From Chitinophagaceae bacterium (GTDB taxonomy: Bacteria > Bacteroidota > Bacteroidia > Chitinophagales > Chitinophagaceae): 64,000 bases of DNA. The notes under the pieces were generated by a model that did not search any database, was not told the origin of the DNA, and worked only from the letters and a program-made list of their open reading frames with translations. Location of the stretch: NCBI GenBank assembly GCA_017307755.1, contig JAFKGQ010000011.1, positions 1 through 64,000 of the forward strand, read 5' to 3'. Positions 52,600-60,941 of this stretch are shown piece by piece. Within the stretch, counting starts at the first letter, position 1. Every line of letters begins with the position of its first letter. The position numbers and the translations under genes are program-made.

Positions 52600-53181
52600 A
52601 TGACCGACCAACGGAATGACTACCAAAAGAACTGGCAACTATTGGCCGAAGGACATCGGCAAGGACTATACAATTGTTTTCATGAGTTTTATGATGATCT
52701 CTATCGGTTCGGAATAGCACGTTACAAGGATAAAGAGCTGGCCAGGGAGGCCATCCAGGAGCTTTTCCTGGAACTCTGGCGCATCCGTGATAAGCTAAAA
52801 GATGTCGGCAATATGCGCGAATACGTGCTCAGCATCTATAAGAGGATATTATACAGGTCCTGGCAACAACAGCAACAACACCCTCTCTCCGGCAACGATC
52901 TCCCCGAAGAGCCGGCCGAACAATCCTACGAGTCCGTATTGATGGCGATGCAGGAAGAAGCCGGCACCCGGGAAAAACTCCATAAAGTCCTTGACAGACT
53001 ATCCCCGCGCCAAAAAGAGATCATCCAGCTTCGCTTCTACGAACAAATGGACATCCGGGACATTGCAAAAAAAACTTCCCTCACAGAACGCACCGTCTAC
53101 AACACCCTTTACAATGCGCTGGAAGTTTTAAGGGAAGTAATGGCCTGCATCCTTATCCCCTTCTTTATCACCCGGAAATAA
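52600..53181 (+). CDS. ECF RNA polymerase sigma factor of locus 2
   Basis: The 193-residue protein has region 2 (NCFHEFYDDLYRFGIARYKDKELAREAIQELFLELWRIRDKL) and region 4 (LDRLSPRQKEIIQLRFYEQMDIRDIAKKTSLTERTVYNTLYNALEVL). It reads away from its probable anti-sigma gene and towards the secreted chitinase gene. A near -7 element TACCTTTA (52556-52563) lies 36 bp upstream in the 130-bp divergent spacer. It is expected to activate the FecR/SusCD/GH18 operon and possibly the chitinase. Confidence 0.95.
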   Translation: MTDQRNDYQKNWQLLAEGHRQGLYNCFHEFYDDLYRFGIARYKDKELAREAIQELFLELWRIRDKLKDVGNMREYVLSIYKRILYRSWQQQQQHPLSGNDLPEEPAEQSYESVLMAMQEEAGTREKLHKVLDRLSPRQKEIIQLRFYEQMDIRDIAKKTSLTERTVYNTLYNALEVLREVMACILIPFFITRK

Positions 53182-53219
53182 CTCCTTCTTATAACTATAT
53201 TGTATATACGAAGAAAAAA

Positions 53220-53242
53220 TTTACCAAACATCCATTGGTAAA
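53220..53242. promoter_or_regulatory. Inverted repeat upstream of the chitinase gene
   Basis: TTTACCAA (53220-53227), 7 bp, TTGGTAAA (53235-53242): a perfect 8-bp dyad. On the plus strand it is followed by A, not T, so it is not a terminator of the sigma gene; on the minus strand it would be followed by a T run, but no minus gene reads into it. An operator is the more likely use. Confidence 0.5.
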
Positions 53243-53262
53243 AAATTACGCTTCCCCCCACT

Positions 53263-53275
53263 TGTTACTGTAACA
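53263..53275. promoter_or_regulatory. Second palindrome upstream of the chitinase gene
   Basis: TGTTAC-T-GTAACA is a perfect 13-bp odd palindrome, 26 bp before the chitinase ATG. It could bind a dimeric regulator at or after the transcript start, or lie in the leader. Confidence 0.45.
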
Positions 53276-53300
53276 TTTTTCTCACCACAAACAAAGTCTT

Positions 53301-55028
53301 ATGAAGAAGTTGTACAAATTCCTTGTGCCAGTCCTCCTCATGCTCGTCTGTCAAACCGGTCATTCTCAAACCTGTAGTACATACATAGGCGGGTACGTCC
53401 CTTATTACCGGAATGCATCAGCCTCCAACATCGACTACACCCGTGTCTCCGATGTATTCTATGCTTTTGCAGGATCGGACTCCACAGGCGCGCTTATTGT
53501 CCAGACCGACCCATACGTTCCCGCAGGCAATCTCGATACCTTTACCAATGCCACCTCCGGCAAGAACAGGTACCTCAGCCTGGAGGGCGGCAACAGCCAT
53601 TCCGTGCGGGACATGTCTTATTCTGCCACCGCCCGCAGCGCCTTTGTCACCAACTGCGTCAACTTCTGCCAAAGCCACAGTTTCCAGGGGATCGACATGG
53701 ATTGGGAAAATATTCAGTCTTCCGCCGACGCTGCCCGTTTTGACTCGCTGGTCGGCAGCCTGGCCACCGCCCTGCACAGCAATGGCTATAAGCTGGTGAT
53801 CACCCTCAGCTATGGTAATTATAATGCCGGGTACTACTCCCTCGCCACCGTATCCAAAGCGGACTGGATACAGCTCATGGTCTATGATCAGACAGGATGG
53901 GGTGCCGGCAGCCCCTTCGGTAATCCATCTACCTACCAGATGGCATTGGACGCCGTAGCCTATTGGCAATCCCGGGGATATACAGACCTCTCAAAAATGG
54001 TCATCGGCGTTCCTTTTTATGGCAACCGGTTCAGCTCCACTTCCGGCGGCTATGCTCCCGCCGTCACCTATGCGTCGATCATGAACGCCAACCCCAATCT
54101 GAAGACCGACAACGACCAGGATAGCCTTACTTTCTTCAACAGCGCCGCCCTCATCCGGAGAAAGATAGAATATACAAAATTCAATGGGCTCAAAGGGATA
54201 ATGATCTGGGAGTTGGGACAGGACCTGCCTTCCACAAATACTAAATCACTCCTGAGGGCCGTATCCGATGCAGCCTGTGACCAGAATCCTTTCTGGAGTG
54301 ATTACAGCGCCACATGCAGTACAAATGTAGCTGCCGGCAAGCCGGTAGATGTATCCTCCGGCAGCAGCACCGCTTCCAGGCTGACAGATAATAACATCAC
54401 CACAGTATGGACCAGCGCCGCCACCGATACGGAATGGGTTTCTGTAAACCTGGGCGCAGTCTATAACATCTGCGCCGTAGAGATAGTGTGGGACAATACG
54501 GGCATCGGAAGGGATTTTCAGATAAAGACCTCCCTCAATGACACCAGCTGGCAGGTGGTCGATCAACGATTCTATAATTCTTCATTAGTAAGCACTTTAC
54601 AGGGATTGAGCGTAACGGGCAAATACCTGGGCTTCCAGGGCATCACCCGGTCATCCTGTAACTCCAGGTACAAAATAGCCGAGATCAGGGTATATGGTTC
54701 CCTGGCGGCAAGCCCACAGAGATCTCAGCCGGCCGGTCGTCAGACTCAGTCAACGCCAATGGCATCGGCGCCTTCCGGAATAAGGGTCTACCCCAATCCG
54801 TCCAATACACAGTTTACAGTGGATCTCAGCGCATTGCAGGAAACCTCTACTTTAAAAGCCATCCAGTTGATAGACGGTTTGGGCAGACGTATCCGCGAAA
54901 TACCCCTCCTCAGGGGCAACACCATCCAGGTACTGGAAACCAGCCGTCTGCCGTCAGGCCTCTATTTCGTAAGAGCCTTGTTCGACAATGGCAAACCCGT
55001 AATACAAAAGGTAATTATTCAGCACTGA
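53301..55028 (+). CDS. Secreted GH18 chitinase with F5/8-type C domain and T9SS sorting signal
   Basis: The 575-residue protein has a signal peptide (MKKLYKFLVPVLLMLVCQTGHS). The GH18 domain (25-320) carries YLSLEGG at strand 3 and the catalytic FQGIDMDWE (Asp132, Asp134, Glu136; the first Asp of DxxDxDxE is Gln129), LMVYDQTGWG and GIMIWELGQD. A discoidin-like (F5/8 type C) domain (about 340-465; NVAAGKPVDVSSGSSTASRLTDNNITTVWTS) probably binds glycan. The C terminus (about 490-575) is a type-A T9SS sorting domain (IRVYPNPSNTQFTVDLS, LPSGLYFVRALFDNGKPVIQKVII). The enzyme is therefore secreted by the type IX system and feeds locus 2. Confidence 0.94.
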   Translation: MKKLYKFLVPVLLMLVCQTGHSQTCSTYIGGYVPYYRNASASNIDYTRVSDVFYAFAGSDSTGALIVQTDPYVPAGNLDTFTNATSGKNRYLSLEGGNSHSVRDMSYSATARSAFVTNCVNFCQSHSFQGIDMDWENIQSSADAARFDSLVGSLATALHSNGYKLVITLSYGNYNAGYYSLATVSKADWIQLMVYDQTGWGAGSPFGNPSTYQMALDAVAYWQSRGYTDLSKMVIGVPFYGNRFSSTSGGYAPAVTYASIMNANPNLKTDNDQDSLTFFNSAALIRRKIEYTKFNGLKGIMIWELGQDLPSTNTKSLLRAVSDAACDQNPFWSDYSATCSTNVAAGKPVDVSSGSSTASRLTDNNITTVWTSAATDTEWVSVNLGAVYNICAVEIVWDNTGIGRDFQIKTSLNDTSWQVVDQRFYNSSLVSTLQGLSVTGKYLGFQGITRSSCNSRYKIAEIRVYGSLAASPQRSQPAGRQTQSTPMASAPSGIRVYPNPSNTQFTVDLSALQETSTLKAIQLIDGLGRRIREIPLLRGNTIQVLETSRLPSGLYFVRALFDNGKPVIQKVIIQH

Positions 55029-55047
55029 GATACCAGCAGCAGGATCA

Positions 55048-55695
55048 TCAATTTTCCAGCGGCCGGACCATGATATTCCTGAAGTGAACAATGCTTTTGG
55101 GATCATGGCCCTGTAATGCAAAAGTGCCGCTGGAAATGATCCTCCCGGCCATGTCCTCCGGACGCTGTACATTGTCCGGCTCCGTATAATCGACGACTAC
55201 TTTATCATTGATCTTTATGATCACTCTCTTGCCTTGTACGGAAAAAGATTCCGTGTACCATTCATTGTCCTTTACATACACCTCCTTTACATCCTGCACG
55301 GCATAAAGACTGCCCGTCCTCCTCCAGTCTGAGTGGGAATTGTTTACCTGCACCTCATAACCTTTGGAAGGCCAGCCGCTCTCCTGGTACTGTGTATGGA
55401 AATAGATCCCGGAATTACTGCCCGGCTCCGTCATGACCTCGGCCTTAAATTCGAAGTTCTTAAAGTTGTGATCTTTTACTTGTCCGACATAAAAAAGATG
55501 CGCCGTATTACCATGCGCGATGATAGTCCCATCCTTCACCGAAAAAGTCTCCGCGTTATTACCCACTTTCCAGCCATCCAGATCCTTGCCATTGAACAAA
55601 GAGATCCAGCCTTGTCCCGAAGCATGATGAGAAGCGCCACAGGACAACATCGCAATGGCGGCAGCGCAGACAATAAAACAGCGTACTTTCTTCAT
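55048..55695 (-). CDS. Secreted DUF1080-family protein
   Basis: The 215-residue protein has a lipoprotein-like signal (AAIAMLSCGAS, Cys19). The DUF1080 fold shows WISLFNGKDLDGWKVGNNAETFSVKDGTIIAHG, NFEFKAEVMTEPGSNSGIYFHTQYQ, GYEVQVNNSH and IQH/HFRNIMVRPL. Its putative role is as a lectin-like or 3-keto-glycoside hydrolase protein. It is convergent with the chitinase gene at 20 bp and shares no operon with locus 2. Confidence 0.9.
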   Translation of the reverse strand: MKKVRCFIVCAAAIAMLSCGASHHASGQGWISLFNGKDLDGWKVGNNAETFSVKDGTIIAHGNTAHLFYVGQVKDHNFKNFEFKAEVMTEPGSNSGIYFHTQYQESGWPSKGYEVQVNNSHSDWRRTGSLYAVQDVKEVYVKDNEWYTESFSVQGKRVIIKINDKVVVDYTEPDNVQRPEDMAGRIISSGTFALQGHDPKSIVHFRNIMVRPLEN

Positions 55696-55747
55696 ATAGC
55701 TTTATTTATTAACCCGAAAATATGGCTATAGCATTTTAGCAAAACCG

Positions 55748-56410
55748 CTAAAATATATCTAAGCTGGAAGGTTCTTTGATATCCCGCAGCCTGATCCCCG
55801 GGGCCGGCTTTAATACGGTCCATACGTCATGCGCCTTATGGGGAGGGTCCGGGTCCGTCCAGTAATGTTCGGACTTCCGGGTGGAGAGATTGACATCGTA
55901 TTTCTCCATGGCATTGGCCCAATGTTGCTCCGTCGAGGCGCCAATAAGATAAAAGTCCCCCTTTTGATACCTGAACTTATAGATGTCATCCACACGCATA
56001 AAATGAAATCCAACCTCTAAAACACCATTGTCGATGGACAGCACATCCAAAGGGTCCCCGTCCATCCACCCTTCGTCCTCTCTCCATATAAACGAATTAT
56101 TCTGACAGATCACACGGTAACTGTCCCCCGCCGTATCCCTGAATAAGATCAACAGGACCCTCGGCCGGTGAAACTTAATGCTGTCCTCCCGCCTTTCCCG
56201 TATGCTGTCCGCATACTCTATCACCACCGCCAGATCCGCCCATCCGTCCTTGTTGAGGTCCCCAAGAACACTGTCTTTGACACTCCACCCCGACCCGGCC
56301 AGCGCTGTCGCCGACCCTATGGACCTGCTGAACGTCGGAAAAACAAAGGGCTGGGCGTCCAGCGCAGCCGGCAAAACCCAAAGAGCCATAACACAGTATA
56401 TACTTTTCAT
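55748..56410 (-). CDS. Secreted protein with FG-GAP/VCBS-like repeat, unknown
   Basis: The 220-residue protein has a signal peptide (MKSIYCVMALWVLPAALDAQ). SVLGDLNKDGWADLAVVIE is an FG-GAP/calcium-loop-like unit (DLNKDGWAD), and the remainder is beta-rich (LLILFRDTAGDSYRVICQNNSFIW, FHFMRVDDIYKFRYQKGDFYLIGASTE). Short proteins of this type occur across Bacteroidota without known function. It lies 52 bp upstream of the DUF1080 gene on the same strand. Confidence 0.7.
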   Translation of the reverse strand: MKSIYCVMALWVLPAALDAQPFVFPTFSRSIGSATALAGSGWSVKDSVLGDLNKDGWADLAVVIEYADSIRERREDSIKFHRPRVLLILFRDTAGDSYRVICQNNSFIWREDEGWMDGDPLDVLSIDNGVLEVGFHFMRVDDIYKFRYQKGDFYLIGASTEQHWANAMEKYDVNLSTRKSEHYWTDPDPPHKAHDVWTVLKPAPGIRLRDIKEPSSLDIF

Positions 56411-56552
56411 ACCATTACAACGTAAAACCGCACAATTTTTGTATCAAAAACAGACGGTAGACAAAACCGACTAGTCCATAAAACATTACATTTCAATCAA
56501 CTATCAATCTGGCATCTACTTAGCAGTACCACCAGTGCCAAATAATAAGCTC

Positions 56553-58973
56553 ATGTTCAAAAACTACTTCAAAATAGCCCTGAGAAACCTCCGCAGGAAT
56601 AGATCCACTACAGCTATCAATATCGCGGGTCTGGCCCTGGGTATCGCCTCCTGTCTGCTGATCGTGCTTTTTGTACAGAACGAGCTTAGCTATGACCGCT
56701 ACAACACAAAAGCGGATCGCATCTTCCGCGTGGTCCTCAAAGGGAAAATGCAAGTGGGAGAACTCAAAGAGGCCAACGTGATGCCCCCTGTGGCGGCAAC
56801 CTTAAAAAAGGATTTTCCAGAAATAGAGGACGCCACCCGTATACGCTCATATGGTACCCCAAGGATCACCTATGGCAACAAGACCTTTAAAGAGGACGCC
56901 ATCGCCTTTGTCGATTCCAATTTCTTCCATGTCTTCACCGTCCCGCTGATCAAAGGCGATCCCAATACCGCACTGCTCCAACCCAATACAATAGTGATCT
57001 CACGCAGCGTGGCAAAAAAATATTTTGGCAGCGAAAACCCTCTCGGTAAGGTGCTTCAGTTCAAGGACAGCAAGGCCGCCGCCACCGTCACGGGTATGTT
57101 TGACGAGATCCCCGCCAATTCGCATTTCCACTTTGGCGTCCTGGCTTCCATGTCCACTCTCCCCGAGGCAAAAGACCCCACCTGGCTCAACTCAAATTTC
57201 TTTACCTACCTGGTCCTGCCCCAACATTACGACTACAAAAAGCTGGAAGCAAAATTGCCGCAGGAGGTAGATAAATATGTAAGCCCACAGTTACAGAAAG
57301 CCCTTGGCCTCACGATAGAACAATTCAGAAAGAATGGCAATTCCATCGACCTCTATCTCCAACCCCTGACGGACATCCATCTGCATTCCGATCTCACAGG
57401 CGACATGGAACCATACGGCAACCTTAGCTATGTATACATCTTTAGCGCAGTGGCTATCTTTATGCTGCTGATCGCCTGCATCAATTTTATGAACCTCTCC
57501 ACGGCCGCCGCCTTTAAAAGGGCCAGGGAAGTGGGGATCCGTAAGGTAATGGGTTCCGTCAAAGGACAACTGATCCGGCAGTTCCTGCTGGAATCCCTCG
57601 TACTGACGGCCATCGCCCTGTCGCTAGCCCTCGTGCTGGTCAATTTTGCCCTCCCCTTCTTTAATAACATCACGGGACAGCATCTCGATCTGCACTTAAG
57701 CTCCCATCCCTGGATCATCCCCGGACTCCTGGCACTTGGCCTCTTCACCGGTCTGTTAGCAGGCAGCTACCCCGCCTTCTTCCTGTCTTCCTTCAATCCT
57801 ATCACTGTGCTAAAAGGCAGGCTCACAGGAGGGAAAAGCAGCGCCGGTTTGCGCAGCGGACTGGTAGTGTTCCAGTTCTTCATCTCCATCAGTCTGATAA
57901 TAGGCACCCTGGTCATGTATGGACAGCTGTCCTATATGCGGAATAAAGACCTGGGCTATAATAAAGACCAGGTACTCATCGTACAGGAGATCTGGTGGCT
58001 GGGGGATAAAAAGGAGGCGTTCCGTCAGCAGTTGTTACAGGATCCGCGTGTAGTGAGCGTGTCCAATTCGGGCTATCTGCCGGCAGGACCTTCCAATGGT
58101 AATAATTTCTTTGTCTATTCGGATGGCAACCACGATCAGAATATCAAGACCCTGCGCTATGATGTGGATGAGAATTATATGCCCACCCTCGGTATGACCA
58201 TGGCGACAGGACGTAACTTCTCAAAGGAATATGCGTCCGATTCCACAGCCGTCATTGTCAACGAGTCAGCCGCCCGCGCTTTTGGATGGAAGAATAACTC
58301 CCTGGGACATACGATCACACATTCGGAGAATAATGGCGTCAAAACTACTTATCATGTCATCGGGGTAGTAAAAGACTTTCATTTCAGAAGTCTGCACGAG
58401 CAGATCACCCCCCTCGTAATGACCCTGGGCCCTGACTGGTACAACTTTATTGTAAAGACCAGGACAAAGGACATCGCGGGGCTGTTGTCTGATATGCAGC
58501 ACAAATGGTCGGCTATGACGACGGAATCCGCATTTTCCTATTCCTTCCTGGATCAACGATTTGAAAATACGTATAGGTCCGAACAGAACATCGGTCTTAT
58601 CATGGGCATCTTCGCCGGATTGACCATTTTCGTAGCCTGTCTCGGTCTTTTTGGCCTGGCCACTTTCACGGCAGCTCAACGTGTCAAGGAAATAGGTATT
58701 CGCAAGGTACTGGGAGCCGACGTGACAGGACTGGTCGCTCTTTTATCAAAAGACTTTTTAAAGCTGGTGGGTATCGCCTTTCTTATCGCCGCCCCTGTGG
58801 CATGGTGGGTGATGAACCGCTGGCTGGAAGACTTCGTCTATCGTATCACCATCAGTGGGTGGATCTTCGTGGCAACTGCCGCCCTATCCCTCCTGGTAGC
58901 CCTGCTGACCATCGGTTCACAGGCAATAAAGGCTGCGCTGGCAAATCCGGTGAAGAGCTTGCGGTCGGAGTAA
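56553..58973 (+). CDS. MacB/FtsX-type ABC transporter permease
   Basis: The protein has 806 residues from ATG 56553 (MFKNYFKIALRNLRRNR, the usual family start; the frame opens at GTG 56535). The first transmembrane helix (TAINIAGLALGIASCLLIVLF) is followed by a periplasmic MacB_PCD domain, three helices near 300-420 (FSAVAIFMLLIACINFMNLSTAAAFKRAREVGIRKVMG), a second PCD and four final helices with the repeated EIGIRKVLGA coupling motif. It has no ATPase gene beside it, as is common for orphan Bacteroidota permeases, which probably share a LolD-like ATPase. Substrate unknown, possibly peptide or lipoprotein export. Confidence 0.93.
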   Translation: MFKNYFKIALRNLRRNRSTTAINIAGLALGIASCLLIVLFVQNELSYDRYNTKADRIFRVVLKGKMQVGELKEANVMPPVAATLKKDFPEIEDATRIRSYGTPRITYGNKTFKEDAIAFVDSNFFHVFTVPLIKGDPNTALLQPNTIVISRSVAKKYFGSENPLGKVLQFKDSKAAATVTGMFDEIPANSHFHFGVLASMSTLPEAKDPTWLNSNFFTYLVLPQHYDYKKLEAKLPQEVDKYVSPQLQKALGLTIEQFRKNGNSIDLYLQPLTDIHLHSDLTGDMEPYGNLSYVYIFSAVAIFMLLIACINFMNLSTAAAFKRAREVGIRKVMGSVKGQLIRQFLLESLVLTAIALSLALVLVNFALPFFNNITGQHLDLHLSSHPWIIPGLLALGLFTGLLAGSYPAFFLSSFNPITVLKGRLTGGKSSAGLRSGLVVFQFFISISLIIGTLVMYGQLSYMRNKDLGYNKDQVLIVQEIWWLGDKKEAFRQQLLQDPRVVSVSNSGYLPAGPSNGNNFFVYSDGNHDQNIKTLRYDVDENYMPTLGMTMATGRNFSKEYASDSTAVIVNESAARAFGWKNNSLGHTITHSENNGVKTTYHVIGVVKDFHFRSLHEQITPLVMTLGPDWYNFIVKTRTKDIAGLLSDMQHKWSAMTTESAFSYSFLDQRFENTYRSEQNIGLIMGIFAGLTIFVACLGLFGLATFTAAQRVKEIGIRKVLGADVTGLVALLSKDFLKLVGIAFLIAAPVAWWVMNRWLEDFVYRITISGWIFVATAALSLLVALLTIGSQAIKAALANPVKSLRSE

Positions 58974-58985
58974 TATGATAGCCAT

Positions 58986-60251
58986 CTAATACCTCACCGA
59001 CCTGGGCAATACCGCTGGCTTTGCAATCCCATTGAGATCATAAACGATCTTTCCCCCTTTAATGGTCATAGCACATTCCAGCCGGCCGGCGCCTTCTATC
59101 CGGCGGCCCGTATAATCGAAGAACCCAAACTTGCCCTTCCGGAGATTGAGCAACGCAACATCAGCTATAGCGCCCACGGAAAGATGCCCTAACTCTTCGT
59201 GCTTTATCTCACGGGCAGGGTTCCAGGTCAAAGCCGCAACAACACTGTCAGGCCTCATCCCCATCGCCAGGAACTGCGAAGACACATTCAGTATATCCTT
59301 CATGGAGCCATTCATGCTGTGCGCATGGATATCCGTGCTGATCGAACTGGGATAGAACCCTTGTTTAGACGCGGGTATCCCTTGTGAAAAAGCAAAGCTG
59401 ATCCCGCCATATCCCACATCAAAGACAATGCCCCGCTGCCGCGCCTGCCATACAAAAGGTTTTACTGTATGCGACAGCGTATCCACGATAAACTCTCTGT
59501 TCGACAGTTGTGCAAAACAATGCGTGAAAATATCCCCCGGCCGTAATTCATACATAAATAGCTGCTCGATGGAGAGAGGAGGCTTGCTTCCGCCAAAATC
59601 GATCATAACGGGGACGCCGGCAAGCTTCCCTGCTTTCACAGCCTCATCGACAGGCTTCCACAACGGGCCGCTATAATGGGCCACTTTAAACCCTACGATC
59701 AGGTCCGGGTATTGCCGGGCCATCTCAGCTGCCTTGGCGCCATCCATGTCTGTGGTATCCTGTTCATACATCCCTTCTCCCCGCATCCCCCCACCTACGA
59801 TGTTCACCCATGCCAGCACCCGTGTCTGGCTCCGCTGGATCACATGCTCACAAAAAAGAGGGAAATTACGCCAGCCCGAACTGCCCGCATCCACCACCGT
59901 GGTAACGCCCGTGCGAAAGGTAAAACCGTCCGGGACGATGCCTCCCTGACCATTACTGTATGAATTCTCAAAACCATAAAAGACATGCACATGGATATCG
60001 ATAAGCCCCGGCGTCACATACAGCCCGCGGGCATCCACTACCTGCGCAGCCCGGCTTCCATCAATGGACCGCTCTATACGCGCGATCTTCCCATCGCTGA
60101 TAGCAACATCCATCACCGCATCGATGTGGTTCCTGGGGTCGATAACATGCCCCCCCTTGATGACAATAGAATAGGGCTGCCCCATACCCTGTAGAAAGAT
60201 AAGCAAAAACAACAGCAGCAAATACAACTTTGACACCCGGCTCCTTACCAT
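58986..60251 (-). CDS. Membrane-anchored or secreted amidohydrolase (COG3964-like)
   Basis: The 421-residue protein starts at ATG 60251 (MVRSRVSKLYLLLLFLLIFLQGMGQ signal); the frame continues upstream into the RidA gene but lacks sense. Amidohydrolase-superfamily barrel: metal ligands HVH (His87, His89) in GLIDIHVHVF, GVTTVVDAGSSG, Lys189 in VGFKVAHYSG at the carboxylated-lysine position, FTHCF, and Asp in SISTDIHAHS. Related proteins hydrolyse cyclic amides or N-acyl compounds. It is 80 bp downstream of a RidA gene on the same strand, a likely enamine/imine-linked pathway partner. Confidence 0.87.
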   Translation of the reverse strand: MVRSRVSKLYLLLLFLLIFLQGMGQPYSIVIKGGHVIDPRNHIDAVMDVAISDGKIARIERSIDGSRAAQVVDARGLYVTPGLIDIHVHVFYGFENSYSNGQGGIVPDGFTFRTGVTTVVDAGSSGWRNFPLFCEHVIQRSQTRVLAWVNIVGGGMRGEGMYEQDTTDMDGAKAAEMARQYPDLIVGFKVAHYSGPLWKPVDEAVKAGKLAGVPVMIDFGGSKPPLSIEQLFMYELRPGDIFTHCFAQLSNREFIVDTLSHTVKPFVWQARQRGIVFDVGYGGISFAFSQGIPASKQGFYPSSISTDIHAHSMNGSMKDILNVSSQFLAMGMRPDSVVAALTWNPAREIKHEELGHLSVGAIADVALLNLRKGKFGFFDYTGRRIEGAGRLECAMTIKGGKIVYDLNGIAKPAVLPRSVRY

Positions 60252-60330
60252 TTTGCTGCTGTCGTTTGCATTCCCCTCTTTAAAAGAAGGAGTGTATATT
60301 GACCAATTCACGTGTAGTACGGGTATAAGA

Positions 60331-60837
60331 TTATACATAAGCGATACAATCCATTTCCACCAGGGAATTACCCGGAACCCCACCCTTTGCAACGGCCACC
60401 GTCGTACGTACAGGAGGCTTGCTGCCAAAACGTCCTTTGTAAACCTCGTTCATACCCTGGTAATCCGCAATGTCATTGAGAAAAACAGTCACCTTTAACA
60501 CCTTTTCCATGGAAGAACCCGCGGCGATCAGCTCCTTCTCCAGCTCCTTCAGCACGATCTCCGTATGTGCCTTGATCTCGAATGGTGCAACGTGCGCACC
60601 CTTGCCGGCAATAAACACCAAACCATTGTACTTGGTATTTCCGGAGAACAAAGGCACCTCCTGCTGATATTCCGCTGCCGATACACCCGCCGTACCCGCT
60701 TCATGCTGGACACCACCCGTATCTGCCGGTTTTATTTTCTCAGCCTTGCTTATAATAGTAGCTCCCAACACCCCTCCAATCGCTCCCAACAATCTTTTTA
60801 AAGCAGTCCGTCTTTGCTTTTCCATGGTTGAACTCAT
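60331..60837 (-). CDS. RidA-family deaminase with twin-arginine-like N terminus
   Basis: The 168-residue protein begins with MEKQRRTALKRLLGAIGGVLGATII, which resembles a Tat or lipoprotein-less signal and is unusual for RidA, followed by the standard domain (60-168): YNGLVFIAGKG, VLKELEKELIAAGSSMEKVLKVTVFLNDI and the conserved substrate-binding Arg in PPVRTTVAVAKGGVPGNSLVEMD. RidA hydrolyses reactive 2-aminoacrylate-type imines; here it may be periplasmic. Starts at 60837 or 60825 are both possible. The promoter region faces the Crp/Fnr regulator. Confidence 0.88.
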   Translation of the reverse strand: MSSTMEKQRRTALKRLLGAIGGVLGATIISKAEKIKPADTGGVQHEAGTAGVSAAEYQQEVPLFSGNTKYNGLVFIAGKGAHVAPFEIKAHTEIVLKELEKELIAAGSSMEKVLKVTVFLNDIADYQGMNEVYKGRFGSKPPVRTTVAVAKGGVPGNSLVEMDCIAYV

Positions 60838-60846
60838 TTAAAGGTT

Positions 60847-60917
60847 TTTGCAATTTATTTGCAATAAATATACGCAGATTTTGCAAATTTAAACTTGTTT
60901 TTTCCCGGCTTCTGCAA
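60847..60917. promoter_or_regulatory. Helically phased TTGCAA sites in a divergent promoter region
   Basis: TTGCAA at 60847-60852, 60858-60863 and 60880-60885, plus CTGCAA at 60912-60917. The starts are 11, 22 and 32 bp apart, i.e. one, two and three helix turns, so all sites lie on one face of the DNA. The third site overlaps the RidA -7 element. This looks like a cooperative operator. Confidence 0.55.
60883..60890 (-). promoter_or_regulatory. -7 element of the RidA gene
   Basis: TAAATTTG on the minus strand matches TAnnTTTG perfectly. A possible -33 TTG sits at 60915-60917 on the minus strand. It overlaps a TTGCAA site, and the start codon is about 40 bp downstream. Confidence 0.5.
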
Positions 60918-60929
60918 TGTTCCTGAACC

Positions 60930-60937
60930 TATATTTG
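60930..60937 (+). promoter_or_regulatory. -7 element directly before the Crp/Fnr gene
   Basis: TATATTTG matches TAnnTTTG perfectly and ends 4 bp before the ATG at 60942, which predicts a leaderless or nearly leaderless transcript. Confidence 0.5.
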
Positions 60938-60941
60938 ACCC

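Noticed and set aside
53220..53242. Intrinsic terminator of the sigma gene
   Set aside because: The hairpin is followed by A residues on the coding strand; only the opposite strand has a T run, and no gene there reads into it.
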